A stretch of 64,000 nucleotides of DNA from an uncultured Flavobacteriales bacterium (GTDB lineage Bacteria; Bacteroidota; Bacteroidia; Flavobacteriales_E; Vicingaceae). A model generated the notes under the pieces. That model worked only from the letters and a program-made list of their open reading frames with translations, was not told the DNA's origin and did no database searches. Both the position numbers and the translations under genes were made by a program. Below, piece by piece: positions 27,196 through 36,351 of the stretch; the first letter of the stretch is position 1; every line of letters starts with the position of its first letter. The stretch lies in assembly GCA_905479995.1 (NCBI GenBank), contig CAJQON010000030.1, positions 78,779 through 142,778 of the forward strand, given 5' to 3'.

Positions 27196-27711
27196 ATGAA
27201 AAAAAACTTTCTATTATTAGTTCTATCAGTATTCACTATTAGTTTGTTTGCTCAAACAGAATCTAGAACAATCCCTTCAAGTAATTTAAAAGACCTTAAC
27301 GGTAAAACTGTAAACACAACTAGTTTTAGCAATGATGGAAAGCCAATGATTATTAATTTTTGGGCCACATGGTGTACTCCATGTAAAAGAGAATTAAACA
27401 ACATTGCTGAGGTCTATGATGATTGGGTGGAAGAAACTGGTGTTAAGTTAATTGCAATATCTATTGATGATGCAAGAAATGCTGGAAAAGTAGCTCCGTA
27501 TGTCAATGGAAAAGGTTGGGAATACGAAGTTTATATCGATGCTAATCAAGATTTTCAACGAGCAATAGGGTTTCAAAACCCACCTTTTACTTGCTTGGTT
27601 GATGGCAATGGTAAAATTGTAGCAACGCACACTGGCTACCAAGAAGGTGACGAAGATGCGCTATATGAAGAACTAAAGAAATTAATTGCTGGCGAAAAAT
27701 TATCACACTAG
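27196..27711 (+). CDS. TlpA-family thiol-disulfide reductase
   Basis: A 171-residue thioredoxin-like protein exported by an N-terminal signal (MKKNFLLLVLSVFTISLFAQ). The redox-active motif is WCTPC in NFWATWCTPCKREL, and GFQNPPFTCLVDGNG carries the cis-Pro. Family members reduce or oxidise disulfides in the periplasm, for example for cytochrome c maturation. Its position between two Omp28-type CxxC proteins suggests that those are redox partners; this is inference. A hairpin terminator follows at 27742-27766. Confidence 0.93.
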   Translation: MKKNFLLLVLSVFTISLFAQTESRTIPSSNLKDLNGKTVNTTSFSNDGKPMIINFWATWCTPCKRELNNIAEVYDDWVEETGVKLIAISIDDARNAGKVAPYVNGKGWEYEVYIDANQDFQRAIGFQNPPFTCLVDGNGKIVATHTGYQEGDEDALYEELKKLIAGEKLSH

Positions 27712-27741
27712 AAAATAAGATTTCAATAATACATTGATATG

Positions 27742-27766
27742 GCCCGAAAATTTTATATTTTCGGGC
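27742..27766 (+). terminator. Hairpin after tlpA
   Basis: Arms GCCCGAAAAT and ATTTTCGGGC enclose a 5-base loop, followed by TTACTTTT. It is a moderate intrinsic terminator between tlpA and the DUF6029 gene. Confidence 0.75.
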
Positions 27767-27806
27767 TTACTTTTACCATATAATTTAACCTTGTATTTTA
27801 TTTAAA

Positions 27807-29471
27807 ATGAGCGTAAAAAATTTAATCGTACTATCGGCATTAACATTACTAACCTATTCAGCTTATGGACAAGGGCTAGATAAAATTTTATCTAATGGGG
27901 AGGTTCACGGAAGTTTTCAATTAGATATGCAATACTATCAAGAAGACACAGTAATTGGAGCTGCTGATGTGCCTGAAGATGTTCTAATGAATGGCTTTGC
28001 CAACATTAACTACACCAATGGAAATTTTTCTGCTGGTTTTAGATACGAAAGCTACTTAAACACAATGCTTGGATTTCCTCCAGGTTATAAAGGCAATGGA
28101 ATAGGTTACCGCTACGCTTCTTTTACCAATAATGACTTAAATGTTACAGTTGGTAACTTTTACGAACAATTTGGGAATGGCTTAATCTTTAGAAGTTATG
28201 AAGCCAGAGGGCTTGGTTATGATAATGCTATGGACGGTATTAGAGTTAACTATAAACTAGCAGAAGGTTTAAATGTTAAAGGTATTATAGGTAAACAACG
28301 TTTATATTTTGATTTTGGCGAAGGTATTGTTAGAGGTATTGACGGAGAACTTTTATTAAATGATTTCATTGGTGGTTCCCTATTAGAGTCTAAAACAAGA
28401 ATTACTGTTGGAGGTAGTTTTGTAAGTAAATATCAAGTAGATGAAAATTCTCAATATAACTTACCCGAAAATGTTGGCGCTTCAGCAGGAAGATTAACTA
28501 TACAGCAAGGTAAATTAAGATTTAGTGGAGAATATGCTCGGAAAATAAATGATCCTTCGGCTGACAACGGATTTATTTACAAAGAAGGTGAAGCATATTT
28601 TGTTGAAACAGCATATTCAACAAAAGGTTTTGGTATTTCTTTATCTGCTAAGTCAGTTGACAATATGAGTTACAGGTCGGATAGAAACGCCAGCTTAACC
28701 GACTTGCAAATGAATTATTTACCCGCACTAACTAAACAACACACTTACAACTTATTAGCTACACTATATCCATATGCAACTCAACCAAATGGAGAAATTG
28801 CATTTCAAGGAGAATTAATTTATAAGTTTAAAAAGAAATCATTTTTAGGTGGTAAATATGGTACAGGTATTTTATTAAACTACTCCACTGTTTATAACAT
28901 CGATTCTACCGCAATACCAACAGCAGTAGATACTAACTTATTAGGTTATGAATCGAACTTATTTTCTTTAGGAGACGAAAAATACTACGAAGAATTTAAC
29001 GTAGAGATTAGTAAAAAGTTTAGCAAAAAGCTAAAAGGAACTTTTACTTACTCTAACATTATGTTTAATCAAGCTGTAATTCAAGGAAAAACAGCTTTTG
29101 ACCATCCGGATATTTATGCTGATGTTGGTATTATAGATATTACCTACAAAATTTCTAAAAAGCATGCCCTAAGAATGGAAGTTCAAGGCCTATTTACTGA
29201 ACAAGACCAACAAGATTGGGGAACAGTATTATTGGAATACACCTATTCTCCTCATTGGTTTATTGCCGTATTAGATCAATACAATTATGGGAACAATGAC
29301 AGCGAAGATAGAATTCATTACTATTTCGCTTCTGCTGGTTATGTAAAAGGAACCAATAGAATTGCCCTAGGATATGGTAAACAAAGAGCTGGAATATTTT
29401 GTGTTGGAGGTGTTTGTAGAAACGTTCCTGCCGCAAGTGGTTTAACCTTAAGTATAACAAGTAGTTTTTAA
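27807..29471 (+). CDS. DUF6029-like outer-membrane beta-barrel protein
   Basis: Predicted outer-membrane protein of 554 aa. Signal peptide MSVKNLIVLSALTLLTYSAYGQ, then amphipathic beta strands over the whole length with frequent aromatic residues and Gly turns, ending in a C-terminal Phe (LTLSITSSF) as expected for a BAM substrate. The region VGNFYEQFGNGLIFRSYEARGLGYDNAMDG is what I associate with DUF6029. The function is unknown. It ends 11 bp before an Omp28 lipoprotein gene with which it must be cotranscribed. The barrel could be the membrane partner of that lipoprotein. Confidence 0.8.
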   Translation: MSVKNLIVLSALTLLTYSAYGQGLDKILSNGEVHGSFQLDMQYYQEDTVIGAADVPEDVLMNGFANINYTNGNFSAGFRYESYLNTMLGFPPGYKGNGIGYRYASFTNNDLNVTVGNFYEQFGNGLIFRSYEARGLGYDNAMDGIRVNYKLAEGLNVKGIIGKQRLYFDFGEGIVRGIDGELLLNDFIGGSLLESKTRITVGGSFVSKYQVDENSQYNLPENVGASAGRLTIQQGKLRFSGEYARKINDPSADNGFIYKEGEAYFVETAYSTKGFGISLSAKSVDNMSYRSDRNASLTDLQMNYLPALTKQHTYNLLATLYPYATQPNGEIAFQGELIYKFKKKSFLGGKYGTGILLNYSTVYNIDSTAIPTAVDTNLLGYESNLFSLGDEKYYEEFNVEISKKFSKKLKGTFTYSNIMFNQAVIQGKTAFDHPDIYADVGIIDITYKISKKHALRMEVQGLFTEQDQQDWGTVLLEYTYSPHWFIAVLDQYNYGNNDSEDRIHYYFASAGYVKGTNRIALGYGKQRAGIFCVGGVCRNVPAASGLTLSITSSF

Positions 29472-29482
29472 AAGAAACGATT

Positions 29483-30322
29483 ATGAAAAAGATTTTAATA
29501 ATAATGGCTGCAGCAACTATTGGATTAACCAGTTGTGATAAAATAGACGACCCAACACCAAATGATACTGTATCAACTGAAGGTATAATATGGGATGACT
29601 CTTTACACATAACATCATCGCCAACGGTTAGGAAAATAATTATTGAAGAATTTACAGGACAACTTTGTACATATTGCCCTGATGGAGCAAGAGAAATTGA
29701 TCGCCTCAGTGCATTGTACAACAGTCAATTTATCCCAATATCTATTCATGCTGGAGGTTTCGCAAACCCAGGGAATGGTGCACCAAATGATTTTAGGACA
29801 ACTGCGGGAGATGCTTATAACATTGCATTTGGCCCATCTGGCTTTCCTGCCGGAACCGTTTCTAGGTTAAACAATGCGGCTCCAACAGGACTTGCTCAAT
29901 GGGAAATAGACATTCAGTCTATCATAAGTGATGTGCCAAAAGTAAGTCTTGGGTTAACCACATTGTATGATGACTCCACAAGAACTCTAAAAACAGTGGT
30001 TAATACTGAATGGTTAAGTACAGAGGCTGGAACATATAATGTTCAGCTCTATTTATTACAAGATAGTATTGTAGCTTATCAACTAGATGGTGGTACACCA
30101 ATGCCGAATTACGTGCATAGACATATGCTTAGAAAAGCTATTAATGGTTCATGGGGCGTACCAATACCTTCTTCTACAATTGGTGATATGGACACTACTG
30201 ACATTGCAATAACTTTAGATCCTGCTTGGGACAAAGACCACTGCATCGTAGTTGCTTTTGTTTATGCTGGATCACCAAATTACGAAGTACTACAAGCTGA
30301 AGAGCTTCATATTGTTCATTAA
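29483..30322 (+). CDS. Omp28-related lipoprotein with CxxC motif
   Basis: A 279-residue lipoprotein (lipobox GLTSC, lipid Cys18). Its thioredoxin-like Omp28 domain has the CTYC motif (Cys62, Cys65) in EEFTGQLCTYCPDGA and the GFPAGTVSR loop. It aligns closely with the N-terminal domain of the T9SS-secreted Omp28 protein at 25.1 kb but lacks a sorting tail, so one paralogue is lipid-anchored and the other T9SS-exported. It directly follows the DUF6029 barrel gene. The role is unknown; the CxxC pair suggests thiol chemistry at the outer membrane. A long palindromic terminator follows. Confidence 0.87.
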   Translation: MKKILIIMAAATIGLTSCDKIDDPTPNDTVSTEGIIWDDSLHITSSPTVRKIIIEEFTGQLCTYCPDGAREIDRLSALYNSQFIPISIHAGGFANPGNGAPNDFRTTAGDAYNIAFGPSGFPAGTVSRLNNAAPTGLAQWEIDIQSIISDVPKVSLGLTTLYDDSTRTLKTVVNTEWLSTEAGTYNVQLYLLQDSIVAYQLDGGTPMPNYVHRHMLRKAINGSWGVPIPSSTIGDMDTTDIAITLDPAWDKDHCIVVAFVYAGSPNYEVLQAEELHIVH

Positions 30323-30335
30323 CAATTACTTCTTG

Positions 30336-30385
30336 ATGAAATAAAAAAAGGTCTAACATTAATGTTAGACCTTTTTTTATTTCAT
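30336..30385. terminator. Perfect 50-bp palindrome, bidirectional terminator
   Basis: Two 25-base arms with no spacer, core GGTCTAACAT and its complement, flanked by A7 on one side and T7 on the other. It lies between the convergent Omp28 lipoprotein gene (+) and infB (-) and terminates both. Confidence 0.92.
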
Positions 30386-30398
30386 ATAATATTTGAAG

Positions 30399-33101
30399 TT
30401 ATTTCAATTTCTGCTTCACTTCCACTTCTTCGTAAGCTTCTACAATATCATCAACTTTTATATCATTGTATTTTTCAATGTTCAGTCCACATTCATAACC
30501 TTTACCAACTTCCTTAACATCATCTTTAAATCGTTTTAATGATCCTAGCTCACCAGTATAAACAACAACACCTTCTCTAATCAATCTAATTTTGCTGTTA
30601 CGGTTAATCTTACCGTCCTGAACCATACAACCTGCAATAGTACCAACTTTAGAAACTTTAAATATTTCTCTAATTTCTACTGTAGCAACAATTTTCTCTT
30701 CGATTTTAGCTGCTAACATACCTTCCATTGCATCTTTAACTTCTTCAATGGCATCGTAAATTATAGAATATAATCTAATGTCTATTTGTTCTTTTTCTGC
30801 CACTTTTCTAGCACTACCAGAAGGCCTTACTTGGAAACCAACAATAATTGCATCAGATGCTGCAGCTAACATTACATCAGATTCTGATATTTGTCCAACT
30901 GATTTATGTATAATGTTTACTTCAATTTGTTCGTTAGAAAGTTTTTGTAACGAATCGGACAATGCTTCAATAGAACCATCAACATCACCTTTAATAATAA
31001 CGTTTAATTCTTTAAAGTCTCCAATTGCTAATCTTCTACCAATTTCATCAAGCGTAATGTGTTTCTGCGTTCTAACACCTTGCTCTCTTTGTAATTGCAA
31101 TCTTTTTTCTGCTATAGATCTGGCTTCTTTCTCATCATCCATTACATGGAATTTATCTCCCGCACTTGGCGCTCCGCTCAATCCTAATAATGAAACTGGT
31201 GTAGATGGCCCAGCTTCTTCAATGTTTAAACCTCTTTCGTTAAACATTGCTTTAACTCTACCACTATATCCACCAGCTAAAATAACGTCTCCAATTTTCA
31301 TTGTTCCAGACTGAACTAACAATGTAGAAACATATCCTCTACCTTTATCTAATTCAGACTCTATAACAGTACCTCCTCCATTTTTATTTGGATTGGCTTT
31401 TAATTCTAATAATTCAGATTCTAACAACACTTTCTCCAACAATTCATCAACTCCCATTCCTGTTTTTGCAGAAATTTCTTGAGATTGAAATTTACCACCC
31501 CAATCTTCTACTAATATATTCATAGTAGAAAGTTCTTCTCTTAACTTGTCTGCTGTAACTCCATCTCTATCCATTTTATTAAATGCAAATACGATAGGCA
31601 CACCAGCCGCTTGAGCGTGATTGATTGCTTCTTTTGTTTGAGGCATTACATTATCATCTGCTGCAATTACTACAATTACAACATCAGTAACTTGTGCACC
31701 CCTTGCTCTCATGGCAGTAAATGCCTCGTGACCAGGAGTATCTAAAAATGCCATTCGTTTACCGCTATCTAATTCTACAGAATATGCACCAATGTGCTGA
31801 GTTATCCCTCCTGCTTCACCAGCAATAACATTTGCTTTTCTAATGTAATCCAACAATGAAGTTTTACCATGATCAACATGTCCCATTATGGTTACAATTG
31901 GAGCTCTTTCAACTAAATCTTTTGGATCATCTTCAACTTCTAATTCAACTTCATGATCTTCAGAGGCTGAAATAAACTCTACAGTAAAGCCATTCTCTTC
32001 TGCAATAATTGCTAAAGTTTCAGCATCTAATCTTTGGTTAATAGAAACAAGCATTCCTAAACTCATACAAGCCGAAATAATTTCTGTAACTCCTATATCC
32101 ATCATTGCAGCTAATTCACTAACTGTAACGTATTCTGTAACTTTAAGAATCTTTTTCTCAAAAGCTTCTATTTCTATATCAATATCCTTTTGCTCACTAG
32201 CAGCAAGCCTTTTATCTTTTCTGTGTTTTGCTCCTTTATTCTTTCCTCCGCCAGTTAATCGAGCCAATGTCTCTTTAATCTGATCTTGAATTTGCTGTTC
32301 TGTTAATTCTGCTTTTTTCTCAACTCTACCACCTTTTCTATTAGGGCCATTATTCCCTCTAGGGCCTTTACCGTTTCCGGGACCAGCAGTAGTTCTTTTT
32401 TGAGCATTATTAGCTACATCAACTTTCCGCGTAATTCGCTTTCTTTTCTTTTTATTGCTACTATCAGTACCTCCAGAACCTGATGTCGCCACAGGTTTTT
32501 TAGCCGGCAAATCAATTTTACCTAATATTTTAGGAGCATCTAATTTTTCGTATCTCGTTTTAATCTCTTCTGGAGCTGATGATTTTGTTGCCTTTGGTTC
32601 CTCTTCCTCTTTCTTCGTCTCAACAGGTTTTTCTTCAACTTTCTCAGGAGCCTTTTCAACTGGCTTTGCTTCAGGTTTCTTCTTATCTGGTCTGGTTTTT
32701 AAATTTAGTTTACCCAAATCAATTTTACCAATAACTTTTAAGTCATCACTTTTCTCTTCTTCAACCGCAGGCTTTTCTTCTACCTTTTCCACGACAGGCT
32801 CAGCAGGAGCAACAGGCTCCTCAACCTTAGGCTCTTCTTTTTCAGCAGGAACTTCTTGAACTTGTTCTAACGTAATGGTTTCTTTTTCAGTACCTATAGA
32901 AACTTTTTCAGATTCTTCTCTAGCACTTTTTTCAGATTGAAATTCACCACGCAATAACTGATAGATTTCGTCATCAATTTTCGTGTTCGGATTATTCTCA
33001 ATCTCCGTACCTTTAGATGCTAAGAATTCAACAAGCGTTTGTATTCCTACATTAAACTCTCTTGCTACTTTACTTAATCTTTTTGTTCCACTTCCAGCCA
33101 T
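30399..33101 (-). CDS. infB: Translation initiation factor IF-2
   Basis: GTPase that places initiator tRNA on the 30S subunit and promotes subunit joining. The 900 residues comprise an N-terminal IF2-N element (about 1-60), a long Lys/Glu/Pro-rich low-complexity linker (about 65-270), a second IF2-N-like segment (about 310-370), the G domain with GHVDHGKTS (about 404-412), DTPGHEAF and NKMD, and the C-terminal beta barrel and fMet-tRNA-binding domains. It is the last gene of rimP-nusA-infB, 77 bp after nusA. Confidence 0.97.
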   Translation of the reverse strand: MAGSGTKRLSKVAREFNVGIQTLVEFLASKGTEIENNPNTKIDDEIYQLLRGEFQSEKSAREESEKVSIGTEKETITLEQVQEVPAEKEEPKVEEPVAPAEPVVEKVEEKPAVEEEKSDDLKVIGKIDLGKLNLKTRPDKKKPEAKPVEKAPEKVEEKPVETKKEEEEPKATKSSAPEEIKTRYEKLDAPKILGKIDLPAKKPVATSGSGGTDSSNKKKRKRITRKVDVANNAQKRTTAGPGNGKGPRGNNGPNRKGGRVEKKAELTEQQIQDQIKETLARLTGGGKNKGAKHRKDKRLAASEQKDIDIEIEAFEKKILKVTEYVTVSELAAMMDIGVTEIISACMSLGMLVSINQRLDAETLAIIAEENGFTVEFISASEDHEVELEVEDDPKDLVERAPIVTIMGHVDHGKTSLLDYIRKANVIAGEAGGITQHIGAYSVELDSGKRMAFLDTPGHEAFTAMRARGAQVTDVVIVVIAADDNVMPQTKEAINHAQAAGVPIVFAFNKMDRDGVTADKLREELSTMNILVEDWGGKFQSQEISAKTGMGVDELLEKVLLESELLELKANPNKNGGGTVIESELDKGRGYVSTLLVQSGTMKIGDVILAGGYSGRVKAMFNERGLNIEEAGPSTPVSLLGLSGAPSAGDKFHVMDDEKEARSIAEKRLQLQREQGVRTQKHITLDEIGRRLAIGDFKELNVIIKGDVDGSIEALSDSLQKLSNEQIEVNIIHKSVGQISESDVMLAAASDAIIVGFQVRPSGSARKVAEKEQIDIRLYSIIYDAIEEVKDAMEGMLAAKIEEKIVATVEIREIFKVSKVGTIAGCMVQDGKINRNSKIRLIREGVVVYTGELGSLKRFKDDVKEVGKGYECGLNIEKYNDIKVDDIVEAYEEVEVKQKLK

Positions 33102-33178
33102 TTGCTTTTTTTACTCTTAATTCAATCTTTATACACACTAAAGTATATATTTTCTTTTAATCTACTTCAATATAGGTC

Positions 33179-34417
33179 TTAATCTTCGAATTCTTGTTTC
33201 AATACTCTCCGAACATCCTCTACTGTTTCAACTTCTAAATCAGTTCTTTTTACTAATTCTTCTATTGAAAGTTCTAGTACACTTTTTGCAGAATCACAAC
33301 CTACTGACTTTAACTCAAGGATAACCCAGTCTTCTATTTCATCTGTAAATTCGTCTAATGCTACATCATCTGCATCATCATCCATATCTCTGTAAACATC
33401 TATTTCAAATCCAACCAATTTACCGGCTAGCTTAATGTTAAATCCTCCTCTACCAATAGCCAATGAAACTTGGTCTGGTTTTAAGAACACTTCAGCACGC
33501 ATTGTTTCTCTGTCTAATTTAATAGCAGTAATTTTTGCTGGACTTAAAGCTCTTTGAATGTATAATTCAACATTTCCTGTAAAGTTAATTACATCAATGT
33601 TTTCGTTTCTTAATTCTCTAACAATACCATGAATTCTTGCACCTTTCATACCAACACAAGCTCCTACTGGATCTATTCTATCATCGTAAGACTCTACAGC
33701 AACTTTTGCTCTTTCTCCTGGCTCTCTAACAATATTTTTAATGGTAATTAATCCATCATAAATTTCTGGAACTTCCAATTCAAACAATCTTTCTAAGAAC
33801 AATGGAGATGTTCTTGATAAGATAATTAATGGCTTGTTGTTTTTCATTTCAACTTTTACCACAACTGCTCTTACGTTATCTCCTTTTTTAAATCTATCGT
33901 TAGAGATTTGCTCTGTTTTAGGTAGAATCAACTCATTGTCTTCATCATCTAGAATCAAAATTTCTCTTTTCCAAACTTGGTAAACTTCTCCTGTAATTAA
34001 TTCACCAACTCTATCTTTATATTGAGCGTAAAGATTATCTTTCTCTAATTCAAGAATTTTAGACATTAAATTTTGTCTCAATGATAAAACAGCTCTTCTT
34101 CCAAAGTCTTCCATTTTTACTTCTTCCGAAACTTCTTCTCCAATTTCAAAGTCAGGCTCAATCTTAATTGCATTAGAATAAGAGATTTCTTTGTTATCAT
34201 CTTCTACTTCTCCGTTTTCAACAATCTCTCTATTTCTCCAAATCTCTAAATCCCCTTTGTCAACGTTTACAATAAAATCAAAGTTATCATCGTCTCCGAA
34301 TCTTCTTTTAATTGTACTTCTAAATACGCTCTCTAATATATTCATTAGCGTAGCCCTATCTATATCTTTAAATTCTTTAAATTCCTGAAATGAATCTATT
34401 AAGCTTAAACTTTCCAT
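33179..34417 (-). CDS. nusA: Transcription termination/antitermination factor NusA
   Basis: RNA polymerase-associated factor controlling pausing, termination and antitermination. At 412 residues it has the N-terminal RNAP-binding domain (about 1-130), an S1 domain (about 135-200, GELITGEVYQVWKREI) and two KH domains (about 230-345, with GACVGMKGARIHGIVREL and AIGRGGFNIKLAGKL). It lacks the two C-terminal acidic repeats of E. coli NusA but keeps a short helical tail (SIEELVKRTDLEVETVEDVR). It starts 6 bp after rimP ends. Confidence 0.96.
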   Translation of the reverse strand: MESLSLIDSFQEFKEFKDIDRATLMNILESVFRSTIKRRFGDDDNFDFIVNVDKGDLEIWRNREIVENGEVEDDNKEISYSNAIKIEPDFEIGEEVSEEVKMEDFGRRAVLSLRQNLMSKILELEKDNLYAQYKDRVGELITGEVYQVWKREILILDDEDNELILPKTEQISNDRFKKGDNVRAVVVKVEMKNNKPLIILSRTSPLFLERLFELEVPEIYDGLITIKNIVREPGERAKVAVESYDDRIDPVGACVGMKGARIHGIVRELRNENIDVINFTGNVELYIQRALSPAKITAIKLDRETMRAEVFLKPDQVSLAIGRGGFNIKLAGKLVGFEIDVYRDMDDDADDVALDEFTDEIEDWVILELKSVGCDSAKSVLELSIEELVKRTDLEVETVEDVRRVLKQEFED

Positions 34418-34423
34418 TTTTGT

Positions 34424-34894
34424 TTATTTATTAAACGATATTATTAATGTTGTTTCTTTTATATTATCAAACTTGATCTTTTCTTCTTTTACAATTACTT
34501 GCTTTTTCTTACGTCCTTCTATTCGTTCCTTGTAAGAATATTCCACTATAATCCCTTCTTCTTCAACAGCTTTCAGTTCTCCTTCAACTTTCCCTCCTTC
34601 TTTAAGGGTTACCTTAACTTCTCTACCAATATTTTTAAGATACTGCTGATTAACTCTAAACGGCTTATTAATCCCAGGTGAAGAAACATGCAATTCATAA
34701 TCTTCTATCTCTCTATCCAAGCTATTATCAACAGCTTTACTAAAATCCACACAGTCCTGAATTGTAAATCCATTCAAGCTATCTATTTCTAAAGAAATCT
34801 TATTCCCAGTAGCAATCTCTAATTCCACCACAAAGCAATCTTTCTCCAACAATTTGTCGGCAATTAACTCTTGTACGTGTGCTGCTTTTATCAT
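34424..34894 (-). CDS. rimP: Ribosome maturation factor RimP
   Basis: Helps assemble the 30S subunit. The 156 residues match the family, with the conserved segment DCVDFSKAVDNSLDREIEDY and the following LHVSSPGINKPFR. It is the first gene of rimP-nusA-infB, as in most bacteria. Its leader holds a promoter at 34958-34988 and a terminator-like hairpin at 34911-34931, so the operon may be attenuated. Confidence 0.95.
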   Translation of the reverse strand: MIKAAHVQELIADKLLEKDCFVVELEIATGNKISLEIDSLNGFTIQDCVDFSKAVDNSLDREIEDYELHVSSPGINKPFRVNQQYLKNIGREVKVTLKEGGKVEGELKAVEEEGIIVEYSYKERIEGRKKKQVIVKEEKIKFDNIKETTLIISFNK

Positions 34895-34905
34895 TCTTTT
34901 TCCAT

Positions 34906-34931
34906 AAAAAGAGGGAACTAATCGTTCCCTC
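34906..34931 (-). promoter_or_regulatory. Terminator-like hairpin in the rimP-nusA-infB leader
   Basis: On the minus strand GAGGGAAC and GTTCCCTC (8-bp arms, 5-base loop) are followed directly by TTTTT, 11 bases before the rimP start codon. It lies downstream of a good promoter (34958-34988), so it is within the leader RNA, not at the end of an upstream gene, which has its own terminator at 35001-35030. An attenuator role is inferred. Confidence 0.6.
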
Positions 34932-34957
34932 GTTTATTCTCTCTGTATTTCTACGTA

Positions 34958-34988
34958 CAAATATAGTTATATTATTAAGTTATACAAA
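34958..34988 (-). promoter_or_regulatory. Bacteroidota-type promoter of rimP-nusA-infB
   Basis: On the minus strand TTTG (34985-34988), a 19-base spacer and TATATTTG (34958-34965) fit the Bacteroidota consensus exactly. Transcription would start near 34951, giving a leader of about 57 bases that contains the hairpin at 34911-34931. Confidence 0.75.
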
Positions 34989-35000
34989 CATATAACATAA

Positions 35001-35030
35001 AAAAAGCCTTGCAATTGCAAGGCTTTTTTA
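35001..35030 (-). terminator. Palindromic terminator of the acyl-CoA dehydrogenase gene
   Basis: A perfect palindrome with half site AAAAAAGCCTTGCAA, with A and T runs at its ends. It lies 17 bp after the stop of the acyl-CoA dehydrogenase gene. Confidence 0.88.
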
Positions 35031-35046
35031 TACTCCATAACTTATG

Positions 35047-36252
35047 TTATAAATTTTTCAACTGCGATCCATCATTTACAAATGCAGGAATACCTGTTAC
35101 ATCCAAACCTGTAATTAACAAATGAATGTCGTGTGTTCCTTCATATGTCACTACCGATTCTAAATTCGCCATGTGCCTCATAATTGGATACTCACCAGTA
35201 ATTCCCATTCCACCATGCATCTGTCTTGCTTCTCTCGCAATTTTCAAAGCCATATCTACATTGTTTCTTTTCGCCATAGAAATTTGTGCTGAAGTTGCTC
35301 TACCTTCTTCTCTCAAAACACCCAAACGCCAAGTTAACAATTGTGCTTTTGTAATTTCTGTAATCATTTCAGCCAACTTTTTTTGTGTTAATTGAAATGA
35401 TGCTACAGGAGCTCCAAACTGAATTCTTTCCTTTGTATATCTTAAAGCAGAATCATAACAATCCATAGCTGCTCCAATAGCTCCCCAAGCAATTCCAAAA
35501 CGAGCAGAATCTAAACATCCAAGTGGTGCTCCTAAACCTGATTTATTTGGCAATAAATTCTCTTTAGGAACTTTTACATTATCAAATACCAATTCTCCAG
35601 TAATACTTGCTCTTAACGACCATTTATCGTGGGTTTCTGGAGCTGTAAAACCTTCCATTCCTTTTTCTACTAATAATCCATGAATTCTTCCTTCTTCATT
35701 TTTTGCCCAAACTACAGCAACATCCGCAATAGGAGCGTTGGTTATCCACATTTTTGCACCATTTAACAAGTAATGATCGCCCATGTCTTTAAAATTGGTA
35801 ATCATCCCACTAGGATTCGATCCATGATCTGGTTCAGTTAAACCAAAACAACCCATAAACTCACCTGTAGCCAACTTTGGTAAAAAACGCATACGCTGCT
35901 CTTCGTTTCCATATTTCCATATTGGATACATTACCAACGAACTTTGTACTGAAGAAGTGGATCTTAATCCAGAATCACATCTTTCTAGTTCCTGCATAAT
36001 TAAACCATAAGAAATTTGATCTAACCCTGGTCCGCCATATTCTGCTGGAATATAGGGTCCAAAACCACCAACCTCTGCCAATCCAGGAATAATGTGACTA
36101 GGAAATTTTGCCTTTTGAGCATAATCTTCGATAATTGGAGAAACCTCCGCTTTTACCCACGCTCTTACTGTATCTCTAATTAATTTGTGCTCTTCCGTTA
36201 AAAGATCATCTAATTGATAATAATCCGGTGCTTGAAATCTATCTTCTGCCAT
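35047..36252 (-). CDS. Acyl-CoA dehydrogenase, glutaryl-CoA dehydrogenase type
   Basis: FAD-dependent acyl-CoA dehydrogenase of 401 aa from MAEDRF. Several segments match the glutaryl-CoA dehydrogenase branch: ELERCDSGLRSTSSVQSSLVM, GCFGLTEPDHGSNPSGM and the C-terminal TYEGTHDIHLLITG, which holds the catalytic base Glu371. Such enzymes convert glutaryl-CoA to crotonyl-CoA and CO2 in lysine and tryptophan breakdown. The ATG 20 codons upstream (36312) is rejected because a -7 promoter box lies between it and MAEDRF. It is divergent from the AraC-family gene, which might control it. Confidence 0.9.
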   Translation of the reverse strand: MAEDRFQAPDYYQLDDLLTEEHKLIRDTVRAWVKAEVSPIIEDYAQKAKFPSHIIPGLAEVGGFGPYIPAEYGGPGLDQISYGLIMQELERCDSGLRSTSSVQSSLVMYPIWKYGNEEQRMRFLPKLATGEFMGCFGLTEPDHGSNPSGMITNFKDMGDHYLLNGAKMWITNAPIADVAVVWAKNEEGRIHGLLVEKGMEGFTAPETHDKWSLRASITGELVFDNVKVPKENLLPNKSGLGAPLGCLDSARFGIAWGAIGAAMDCYDSALRYTKERIQFGAPVASFQLTQKKLAEMITEITKAQLLTWRLGVLREEGRATSAQISMAKRNNVDMALKIAREARQMHGGMGITGEYPIMRHMANLESVVTYEGTHDIHLLITGLDVTGIPAFVNDGSQLKNL

Positions 36253-36274
36253 AATTATATTATTTTTAAGAGTA

Positions 36275-36282
36275 CAAAAATA
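36275..36282 (-). promoter_or_regulatory. -7 element of the acyl-CoA dehydrogenase gene
   Basis: TATTTTTG on the minus strand matches TAnnTTTG, 22 bp before the chosen ATG at 36252. At the -33 distance TTTC is seen instead of TTTG. Confidence 0.5.
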
Positions 36283-36351
36283 TGTATTAATCTGTAAGTT
36301 TGAAATATTCATAACATTTTTGAATCGTAACGTTTAATTTTTAACAAAAAA

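Noticed and set aside
30778..32859. Open frames on the plus strand opposite infB (about 178 and 134 codons)
   Set aside because: They are mirror frames of a long, clearly conserved coding sequence with low-complexity Lys/Glu/Pro regions; the translated sequences are Ser/Phe-rich without recognisable motifs.
36252..36312. Longer N-terminus of the acyl-CoA dehydrogenase from the ATG at 36312
   Set aside because: The added 20 residues do not resemble the family and a -7 promoter box lies inside this stretch.
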